Shown one piece after another: positions 55,871 to 64,000 of a stretch of 64,000 bases of DNA. The position numbers were made by a program, and so were the translations under genes. This DNA comes from Ctenosaura bakeri. Its lineage: Eukaryota > Chordata > Lepidosauria > Squamata > Iguanidae. Every line of letters starts with the position of its first letter. Positions within the stretch are counted from its first letter, which is position 1. The DNA lies in NCBI GenBank assembly GCA_948474755.1, contig CAOLHI010001474.1, positions 372,001-436,000 on the forward strand, given 5' to 3'. The notes under the pieces were generated by a model. It was not told where the DNA came from. It did not search any database and saw nothing but the letters and a program-made list of their open reading frames with translations.

Positions 55871-56570
55871 TGCTTGCTTTCATTCCCTCTTGTGAGGTTT
55901 TGCGTCTGGCTGACTAGTTTGTAAACAGGATGGACCCTGCATCATGCTCAAGCACCATGATGGCCTTCTCATTTAGGCAGGTTGAGACCCTTCTCAGATG
56001 ACACAATACCAGCAGTGGTAATTGGAGGTATGTCTGTGAAGAGCTAAATACTCCCAAAATAGCAGCTTCTCCTAGTCCCACTACAGGCACCTCTTCTCAT
56101 AGTTGCTGCCTAGTCTCTTTCTCATTCCAAGGTATCACAGCTGATTTCAGAGGTTATTCCATAACATTTCACAGATGAAAACTAGGACATGTGTGGCCAA
56201 GCAACATCAGAGTATGGTCAAGATGGCAAAAGTTATTCTTGAAGAAGAACAAACAAGCTACAAGAGCTCGCAGCAGTTTGCTTCTGCCTGAGTCTGCAAG
56301 GAAAGACAAAATTTCACTCTTCTTCTCCTCCGCCAACTGCTGAGTTGAGTGCCAACTCCTTTGCACTCTGAGCTTGATTTGCAGCCAATGATAAAAGGAG
56401 AAATAGGAGGAGGACAAAGAAATTGGAACATTTTAAAATCAAATGGAAAAGCGGGACAACAAAGGATTATTTGGGACTGTCCCTACCAAATAATGACAGC
56501 TGGAGACTATGCAGACCTATCTACAAAGCCTGGATCTGAGGAAGATCTAGAAGGGGAAGTATGTTTTAAT
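55871..56570. other. No gene recognised
   Basis: No convincing exon or repeat was seen. Confidence 0.45.
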
Positions 56571-56579
56571 TCTCTCTTT

Positions 56580-56890
56580 CCCAATTATTTTATTTTATTT
56601 TGACAGCTCCCCACACACTTTATGTAGAGATCTCAGGGCAGCATATGATAAAACTGACACGATCAGTTTAAAACAAGATAAACAGTAAAACTGATTTTTA
56701 AAAGCTAAAAACATATTAAACAATTTGAAAAGTAAAAAGAAGACAGATGACAACCAGTTAAAATATGTTTATACAATTCAAAGCTTCCATGACTGTGGAT
56801 TTGTACAAAACCAATTAGGCCCCAAAGTCTTTTGTAAACAACCATGCTTTCACTTAGTGCTTGAATAGTGTAGGTACCAATCAGCCACTT
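56580..56890 (-). mobile_element. Possible L2-type 3' tail
   Basis: The sequence atctcagggcagcatatgat then A/T-rich ttaaaa words resembles the antisense 3' UTR seen at 8440-8560. No protein is left, so the call is weak. Confidence 0.3.
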
Positions 56891-56891
56891 T

Positions 56892-56995
56892 GGCCATTTC
56901 CACATGAAAGGGGAGGAGCGGTTCACCTTATGTCAAGAGTGGTGTTTTATACTCTGATTCAGAAACTGTACTGCCTGCACTCCCTCCATTTACAT
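56892..56995. mobile_element. Truncated GGCC-ended MITE (one end)
   Basis: ggccatttccacatgaaagg matches the left end of the GGCC MITEs. The second end is absent, and LINE sequence begins near 57000. Confidence 0.45.
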
Positions 56996-56999
56996 TGTA

Positions 57000-58435
57000 C
57001 TTGCATGAAGAACAGCAGTTGCTAGCATTGAAGCCCACCAATTTGGTGCTGCTTTATAAACTTTACCTATAATTCCATCTTTACCAGGTGCCTTTCTCTT
57101 CTTTAACGTGGCAGAAACGTCCTTGGGGAGACCGGGTTCCACTTTGGCAAGTCATCTGCCATCCTAGGTGGACAACTTTTGCTTCTTGTAGAGTCTTCAG
57201 GGAACTATTAGAGGGCTCGTTAAATAGATGTTGAGAAAGGGCCTGCCATTCATGAGAAGATATTTTAGGTTCAATCAAGGGATGGTCAGCTACCTTCGAT
57301 TTGTTAATAAGTTTCCAGAATCTTTGTGAATCTCTACTTTGAGCTGCTAGCAACAGCTCATTCCATTGTAAATTGAAATATGACAGCTTTTTATATTTTA
57401 GCAGTTTCTTGTAATTGCTTCGTAGTTGGCAGAAGTAAAAAGTTAATCTAGGAGCTTGCAGTTTGTGGGCTATTCTTGCTGCTGCATTTAGCTTGGATTT
57501 GACTATTCTACATTCTCTGCCATACCATCAAGAGGAGTGAGATTTTGTTGATTCTGAAGGTGTTGTTTTGGGGAATAGAGGTTCTAATATCTGCAAGATT
57601 TCCAAGAATTTTATAATATGATCATTGCCTTCTGGCATATGGATGATTTTCTCTCTCAGTTGAAGATTCTTCTCATCATATAGTATCCCCAGCAACTGAT
57701 GTTCTGTTTGCACAGACCATCTAATTCTTTTGGTTAGAGTGCAATTAGAAGTATTTGCAAAATCTTCATCCTGTAATGGCTCTATCTTAGGTGCCTTCAC
57801 ATACAATAACTGGAGTGGAAAATGATTGCTTTCTGGAAAGCAAATTATTTCAAACCCATTAATGTGAGGAATCAGATCAGGTGAGAGTACTACATAATCT
57901 ATGACACTTCTTCCACATCCAGCAAAGAAAGTTATATTACCTGGTTTGTCATTAAGGTGGTTGCCATTAAGAATATATAGATTAAATTTTAGCACAACGC
58001 TATAAAATATTTTGCCATATTCATTTGTCACACTATCCTTTGATTCTCAACCTGCATTTAAAGGTGAAATTTGGGACTGCACATTATGTATATTAGAGCT
58101 GTTCATAAGAAATTCCTCATTTGGGCCAATGCGAGCATTTAGATCTCCCATCAAAATTATGGATACACCATGATTTATAATTTGTAGCTGTTCTATAAAT
58201 ATCTCTAATTCTTCCCATATATGTCTGTAATCGTGTTTGGAGTTCCTGGGTGGAATACAAGTATTTTTAAGATAGATGCTGGTTTTGTTGATCAGGTTAA
58301 CTATATTCATACATTGAAAGTTGGAGCTATCAACACTTATCTCTTCACATTTAATATTTTGATTGACTGCTACATAAGTAATTAGATCTCCACTTGGGTG
58401 GCTGTATTTTGCCAGTTTATATGCAGGTTTTAACC
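57000..58435 (-). pseudogene. Second copy of the unassigned APE-type LINE (endonuclease to RT start)
   Basis: Read on the minus strand: ISVDSSNFQCMNIV, then GVSIILMGDLNARIGPNEE (58150, endonuclease), CGRSVIDYVVLSPDLIPHIN (57880) and SRDSQRFWKLINKSK (57330). It then runs to an APGKDGIIGKV box at the start of the RT (near 57080, after a frameshift). The block order and motifs match the LINE at 47550-46000, so both belong to one clade. The element is cut at both ends. Confidence 0.75.
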
Positions 58436-58746
58436 AAAAATTGAACACAGTGAACGGGAGTAGAGGAACCCAATTGTTTTGGTTGGAGTTGATGAAGCAG
58501 CGAAGGTATTGTTCAAGGGTCTGATTGATGCATTCTGTTTGTCCATCAGTTTGTGGATGATGACTGCTGCTGAGTTTTTGGATGATCCCAATGGATTTAA
58601 GGAGGGCTGTCCAGAATTTGGATGTGAATATTGGTTCTCTATCTGAGATCATGCACAAAGGTAGTCCGTGCATTCTCCAGATGTTAATGACGAATGAGAA
58701 GTTTGACTTACCGTGAAGTTTAATTCTGGGATGGTGGGAGGAGGGA

Positions 58747-58852
58747 TCCACAATGATTGGGTTGTTCCCTGCATGCCAACTGGAACTGGTTAGTTTTATT
58801 TTTCCTGCCAGTTCCTGTTGGCGCATGGGGAACAACCCAATTGTTGTGGATT
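58747..58852. repeat. Inverted repeat, two ~44-bp arms
   Basis: atccacaatgattgggttgt...ccaactggaactgg and ccagttcctgttgg...acaacccaattgttgtggat are complements with few mismatches. They are separated by an 18-bp loop (ttagttttatttttcctg). Confidence 0.85.
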
Positions 58853-59459
58853 GCTCCTCATGCCATCCCAAGAATAGATCAGCAAGCTTTTCTGCTGTGG
58901 GGACTTTCTTGAGAGCAACAAAGTGGGATTGTTTGGAGAAGTGTAAGTGGTTTTCATCTCTCAGAAAGGTCTGGGCTCAGGTTGAGGTGCTGATCCCCCT
59001 GGTGGTGCTGGAGCTGTGGTAATTGGTGCTGCTGCTCTGGGACTGCACTGTTGGGCTCGGCCTAACTGAGGCATCAGATTCCTCCAGTCGGCTAGCTGCA
59101 CCCACAATCTAGACACCTCTTCTCATAGTAGCACCACTTCCTCTTCTTTGGCTAGAAGTTGTTCTATCAGGTCAGTCTCATTGGTTGTAGCATCCCAACG
59201 TGTGGCGTGACGGTGTTGTCTGCGAGCCATGTCAGGGTGCTCTCCCCAGGGCCAGGTTTGCTCAGCAACAGGGATGGTTGCAGGTGTTGGAGAACGAGCC
59301 TTCGCTTATACATCTGTGGCCAAGTTAGGGTCTGGCTCAGCCCCTCAATTTGTGCCTCTCCTTGGGTCTTGGTTGCTCCACCACTCGCTCCTTCCTTCTT
59401 TGGCTCTTCCTCAAATGCCTGTGACATGGTTTAAAATTTTGGTTTGAGTCTTCTCACTC

Positions 59460-59716
59460 TGTCAGGAACTGAATCCACACATGCAAACAGTACAATGCAT
59501 AAGCACTATTTATTTGGAGTGAAGTACATGTAAAAGACTTTAGTGAGAAGACTGAGCTCTAAAAGGAAATACATGAGTTTAAGATTTCCTGCATTCCCTC
59601 CCCTTAGCCAAGAGACCTTGCAGCTGTGAGAGCAGCAGTTATCAGCACATTCCAAGTAATGTTTACCTAATGGTCCCTGGTACCTATGCTTCTTCAGCTA
59701 TGAGCTGCCTGTTACA
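59460..59716 (-). repeat. Gypsy LTR (257 bp)
   Basis: On the minus strand it runs TGTAACAGGC ... CCTGACA. An AATAAA lies near 59506 (antisense of cactatttatttgg). It directly precedes the gag-like ATG at 59427. The other LTR was not found. Confidence 0.6.
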
Positions 59717-59759
59717 TTATACTAGACTACATATCCCATTACTTAACATGGAGGGTATC

Positions 59760-60905
59760 CCGACAAAATGCCTGAAAGGAAAAAAGCCAGGTCTCTGAGT
59801 GATGGTGTCTGTTACAATTCCCAAATGGTCTGTGAAAAAGACTAAAGGCATTCCTCCACAGCATTTCGTGGTTCAAAAAAGTAAGAGAGTGTGCCAAGTT
59901 TCCTGTGAGCCAGAAATCTTTGATGATGAACCCAATGCACAGTCTGAGAATTGGTTTCATTTCATGGATTAGAAGATGGAGTCCATGAACAAGCATGGTG
60001 TGTTTACCCTGTCAAAGTTATCAGAGGGTGTGACTTCAGTGGACTGCTGATGGGTATACAAACTCAAACCCCTGGCTTCAGGGGATGTAAAGTATAAGGC
60101 TCAGCTGGTTGTCCAAGGTTTTTCTCAAAAAAAAAAAAAAAGAATCTTTTGATGAGACCTTTGCTCCAACTGCAAGGAGCGAAAGCATTAGGTTGGTTTT
60201 GGCTGTGGCAGCACAAAGGAATGCTTTGGTGCATCATTTTGACATCACCACCGCCTACCTCAATGCTGAACTGCCTGAAACCATTTATATGTACGAGGCA
60301 CCAGAGTATGAAGCTGGAAAACCCAATCAGGTTTATAAACTGAATAAGGCAATATATGGTCTCAAGCAGTGTGCCTGCTGCTGGAATAAGTGCCTTGATG
60401 GTGCTTTACAAGGTTTGGGGTACAAACAAAGTGTGGCAGACCATTGTGTATACACTAAAGGGTCCTGAGAAAATCAAGAGATACTCCTAGCATTTGTTGA
60501 TGATCTGTGTTTGGTCACCAGGACAAAGGAGCAGGTGGCCAAATTTGCCAAAGAACTGGGCAAAAGGTTCTAAATCAAGGAACTGGGACCAATTCAGCAG
60601 TACCTTGGGATTGAGGTACAAAGGTCTGAGAAAGGATTTCTGCCCAGCCAAAAGAAGAAAATAGCACAATTGCTGCACAGGTTCAATGTGGTGGAGTGCA
60701 AGGGTGTTCAAACTCCAATGTTGCAAAAGTCTGCAAAAACTATTGATGGCAAGATAATCCAGGATAAAGAATTGTATCAATCAGCTATGGGGGCTTTGTT
60801 GTACTTGGCTGGTTACAGCAGACCTGATTTGTCCCTGGAAGCAAACATTCAGAGAAGGGGTAAAGTTGCTGACATGCAATTTTGGAAATCAAAGAGTGTA
60901 TAAAT
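59760..60905 (+). pseudogene. Ty1/copia reverse transcriptase relic
   Basis: This is the copia-type pol region. It reads IPPQHFVVQ near 59850, then KMESMNKHGVFTLSKLSEGV (59980), KYKAQLVVQGFS (60095), ESFDETFAPTARSESIRLVL (60140), FDITTAYLNAELPETIYMYE (60240), VYKLNKAIYGLKQCACCWNK (60335) and the catalytic FVDDLCLV near 60495. It continues to YQSAMGALLYLAGYSRPDLS (60780). The second Asp-Asp box is intact, but stops at 59982, 60052, 60466 and 60571 and an A run at 60126-60140 break the frame. Integrase, protease and LTRs were not found. Confidence 0.9.
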
Positions 60906-61535
60906 ACTAACTGAAAAATGCGACCAGGGCCAGCTTTGCTTTGTATTATCATTCCTGGCTGGTCCAACTGTGCAGTTGAATAAGGGACTTATTTCTTCTT
61001 CATTCAAGACTCCCAAGTTGTTCATTGGCATGCAGCTTGAGAGGCAGTCTTTGCAGAAACAATGCAATGTCATTTCCAGCTTCCATTTTGGTTGATTTGG
61101 GGGTAGTTTTTTTGGCCAGTTTTGAGGGAGCTGAGGGGTTAAGGGGGCAAACTCTTGCCTTTTTAGACAGTTTTGGAAGATTGGGGATGGTTTGGGGGCA
61201 AAAGATTGCTCTGAAATATGCCCAAATATAATTCAAAAGATTGAGGTAGGGGTTAAGGTTTTCTAGTGTTTCTGGGGGAGTGGTCACATAGGCCACATTT
61301 AAAGGTCCCAAGGGCTGCATGTGGCCCACAGGCAGCATGTTGCCCACATCTGGATTAGCAGTAATTCAAAGCAATGGATAAGGATCTTAAAAACAGGATG
61401 CGTCTTGAGAGATCAGTTCAGGTGCAACAATCTCAGGCCAGGAAGCCATGGTTTGTTTGTTTGTTGCATCAAAACAAAGCCTGTGTCCTATATTAGTGTT
61501 TGATAACCAGTTCTTGTTTTGGAGGTTTATGAGCC
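60906..61535. other. No gene; possible DNA-transposon remnant
   Basis: 61290-61350 (gcatgtggcccacaggcagc, then atgttgcccacatctgg) resembles the end of a hAT-like repeat in antisense. Nothing else was recognised. Confidence 0.3.
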
Positions 61536-61539
61536 CTTT

Positions 61540-61960
61540 AAAGTTACATTTCCATTTCCAGTTCAAGTTGTGCTATGAAGTGAAGATCTTCAGGAAGAGC
61601 TTTCTCTTGGTCCCATTGTCCCTGCAGACCTGTCTGGTGAGGATATGTGAGAGGGCCTTCTTGGTGGATGGTCCCAGGCTATGGAATTCCCTCCCACAGG
61701 ACTGGTCTGCTCTCTGCTCTTCATTCACCTGTAGGTAAAGACATTTACATCAACATAAATGAAACATTACTCATGTTCCGTGAGTAATGCAATGTGCTTT
61801 TAGTGGGGTATGTATGCTGCATTTTTATATTTATTTTTATGTTTTAAAAGTGGTTCTATATTCTTTTAATTAAGGCTGCTTTTATCTGACGGCTAATTTA
61901 ATTTTTTTTAAAAAACTTCTCTATCACCAGATTTTTGGTTGATTTTTTTAAAAAAACGCT
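61540..61960 (+). mobile_element. L2-type LINE 3' relic
   Basis: The plus frame ends RICERAFLVDGPRLWNSLPQ, the C-terminal signature of L2-like RTs. An AT-rich 3' UTR follows. Confidence 0.55.
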
Positions 61961-63005
61961 ATGAGTTGCCAGCCTCAATGGGGTCTGGAATGCAAAACCA
62001 TTAACAACTGCACCCTGTACGTGCTTGTCCGGAGGACCCTCACAAACACGTGGAATGTGTTACTCCCACTATGGCACTGTTGGTGAGGACGACAGATATC
62101 ATTTTGATATCATATAATTCTGCCTCTGCTTGACCTTTTTCAGCCACCCCGCTCCACGTGTTTGCGGGGTTCTCCAGACAAGCACGTACCAGCTGCGGCT
62201 GCTAATGGTTTTACATTCCAAACCCCATTAAGGCCAGCAACTTGAGCCTCTCTCGTTGCTTCAGGGAACTTCCAACTGCAAACCTTACAATAGCTGCACG
62301 GCTCTCAGCCAGATTAGTCCTTTCAGAAAGGACATTTACATACTGGCCAAACTATTGTCATCGAGTGTTAAGCTCATCATGCAAACTTGACCTTTTCCAG
62401 ATCCTTTGTCCAGCTCCAAATTTCCTTTGTTCTCACCAAGCCTGATATAGGCGGTAGGCACAATTCACCCTATAAAAGGTCCCCATTCTTGGGACTTCTC
62501 CGGTTCACCCTGGACATCCATCTGGCCTTGCTGTTGGTTGGTTCAGGAGTTCCCCTCAGCAGCCACGCTGAGTTTCATCTTCTTCAGCTCCCACTTCTCT
62601 TCAGGACAACGAGACCAGGCGTATCACCCATTCTCCCCACGCCTCTCCGTTTCTACTCCTTAAGTTAGTTAGTGTGTGTGTTGTTCTATTTTCTGTTTAT
62701 CTTTCAATAAAACTGTTATTTTTGTTATTTTAAAATCTGCCTGCCTGTTCTCTGACCTGAAGCCGTAGACATTGGGTAAAAGATCCTAGCTGCCGTTACC
62801 CTGCCTCTCGTTTGGCTTAAGAGAGTGCTTAAGTTCAATTCCCCCAGTTTGTGCTTTTGATTTGGTAATTTGGGTGCCCCTCCTGGGACCCCCAATACAC
62901 AGGGTAACAGAGTGGGGTGGCTGAGAAAGGTCAAGCAAAGGCCGAATTGTTTGATATCAAAATGATATCTGGTGCTCTCACCAAAGTGTCATAACTGGAG
63001 TAACA
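61961..63005 (-). mobile_element. Solo LTR fragment, same family (outer, copy 6), split
   Basis: The pieces 62910-63005 and 61961-62057 are, on the minus strand, the start of the TGTTAC LTR (tgttactccagttatgaca, gatatcattttgatatc) and its continuation (ccacgtgtttgtgagggtcc, ggacaagcacgtac). They are separated by copy 5. The rest of this LTR is missing beyond 61961. Confidence 0.8.
62058..62909 (+). mobile_element. Solo LTR, TGTTAC...GTAACA family, copy 5 (inner)
   Basis: The 852-bp LTR has its GATATC pair near 62096-62112, a TATA box at 62471-62477 and AATAAA at 62706-62711. Joining its flanks restores the outer LTR reading cacgtggagtggggtgg. The flank GAAT(G)/GAGT is a decayed 4-bp duplication. 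Confidence 0.88.
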
Positions 63006-64000
63006 ATGGGTCCTACAGGGAGACAGTGTTGTCATATACCCAGAATCTCAGAGATTCCTGCAATGTACAACAATCTGGCACGCAACCTTGTAGTCATGAT
63101 AGGAAACAATTTGCAAATAAATGTACATGTAGCCATTTTTACTGTAAGACAATGTCTCAAGTCCATATTAAGTGCCATATGTTTATAGGCCAAGAAACAA
63201 AAACAAAAAAGCATTTTGGTGCCCTTATGCTTGGCTTATTAAAGGTATTATTACACTATGGACCTTTTCAGACTACCCTATTGTATGAAGAATTTTTTGG
63301 ACCTCATCTTTTGGGGTGGAGGTGAGGAGAAAAGCTTTAAAAATATCCTTGCAATCAATTCCCCCTGAAAAAGAGTCAGATTGGGGGATCAAGGATGCAA
63401 GCAACTACTTAGGGCGCTGTGCTTGATGCTGCAAGGGGGCATTGGTCCCAGGGGGGCTTTGCCGTGGGCTGTCAGTGTGTTGAACTCTATTAAGGGATGG
63501 AAGCAAATAGTATTTGTTTATCTTAATCTTATTTATTTATTTAGTTTTATTAGCTTTATCTTCATACATAAACCTGACTTCATTGAATTCCATGATGTTA
63601 ATCTTCTTTTGGCTGATTTGTGCCGCATTTCAATATTTTAAAAATTGTTCTCATGGTTCCCATGCCAGGAGAAGTGCAGGATATTAATTCAATGAATGAA
63701 TGAACAAATCAATCAATCATGTTTATTCAGTGGATGTTTTACAACCTCAGTGTGGGCTTTATCTTGGCTAAACCATGGAGTGGACAAGGACAAGGCTGCC
63801 AGGCTTGCAAGGACAAGGCTATCTTCTCATCACTTGAATATGGTACTGGCCATTCTTTGAGTTTCTTTCAGACTGTGTTTCATTATTTTGCGAAGGCAGA
63901 GACAAGAAAAGTGAAAAATTTTAAGCAAATTGGTTAGGGTGAAATCTTTCCAAAACTGTAACATAGTTAATGGCTGTTTCACCTAATATTGACTCATAGT
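63006..64000. other. No gene recognised
   Basis: This is unique-looking sequence with a short (TGAA)n/(AATC)n run near 63692-63719. Confidence 0.5.

Larger units (their letters stand above)
58436..59716 (-). mobile_element. Ty3/gypsy relic: LTR, gag start, integrase fragment
   Basis: On the minus strand an LTR (59716 to 59460) is followed by a short leader and an ATG frame (59427 to 59167) that may be gag. After an unclear stretch with an inverted repeat come 110 codons of integrase: ISDREPIFTSKFWTALLK and SSHHPQTDGQTECINQTLEQ, with the D and E of the DDE core. Protease and RT are missing. The integrase runs straight into the LINE fragment near 58435. Confidence 0.7.

Noticed and set aside
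58047..58871. 274-codon minus frame as one gene
   Set aside because: It joins part of a hairpin, gypsy integrase and LINE endonuclease sequence; it is a junction of relics and not a fused protein.
1..64000. CRISPR arrays, bacterial operons, tRNA or rRNA genes
   Set aside because: No regularly spaced repeats or functional RNA genes were seen; the only 5S and tRNA signals are SINE heads.

Overview
The window reads as repeat-rich nuclear DNA of a squamate reptile, most likely a lizard. The evidence is the mixture of repeats: AT-rich L1, CR1, L2, BovB/RTE, a DIRS-type tyrosine-recombinase retrotransposon, a chromodomain Ty3/gypsy element, Ty1/copia, Harbinger, hAT (including one SPIN-like end), 5S-derived and tRNA-derived SINEs, and several copies of one retroviral-type LTR. 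There are no bacterial signals. Almost every long open frame is a decayed transposon gene. The species is inferred from repeat content only.

Only two pieces of host gene were recognised, both as spliced exons on the minus strand. At 10466-10620 an exon with good splice sites encodes the first third of a C-type lectin-like domain of the NK-receptor (KLR/CLEC) type. At 13436-13577 a second exon fits as its stalk, and its splice phase matches. At 31140-31394 a 255-bp exon encodes a signal peptide plus the start of a GABA-B receptor subunit 1 type ligand-binding domain and ends on a canonical splice donor. C-type lectin NK receptors sit in the chicken MHC, and GABBR1 sits in the extended human MHC. 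Their proximity here therefore suggests, as inference only, an MHC/NK-complex-like neighbourhood that has filled with transposons.

Layout. 1-8070: (GAA)n, then a nearly full-length L1 interrupted by CR1. 8071-13600: L2, hAT, a GGCC-ended MITE, the two lectin exons, and L1 and BovB pieces. 13700-16100: Harbinger transposase relic split by an LTR. 16779-20150: solo LTR, L1 3' half, CR1 tail. 21960-28135: DIRS-type element (gag, RT, RNase H, recombinase, all minus) carrying an L1 tail and a MITE. 28887-33488: MITEs, a 2.9-kb inverted-repeat-bounded segment holding the GABBR1-like exon, and a SPIN-like end. 33690-37030: 5S SINE and BovB split by an LTR. 37619-43063: Sushi-like chromovirus. 43510-51640: APE-type LINE (minus) interrupted by a MITE and an LTR. 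51640-57000: mostly unique sequence with SINEs, a hAT and a Tigger-like element. 57000-60905: LINE, gypsy and copia relics. 61540-63005: L2 and an LTR inserted inside a sister LTR. 63006-64000: nothing recognised.

No complete host gene, tRNA, rRNA or CRISPR was found. The nested insertions give a relative chronology. L1, BovB, Harbinger, DIRS and the minus-strand LINE are older. The GGCC MITEs and the TGTTAC...GTAACA LTR family inserted later; their 3-bp and 4-bp target duplications are exact in some copies and carry one mismatch in others.
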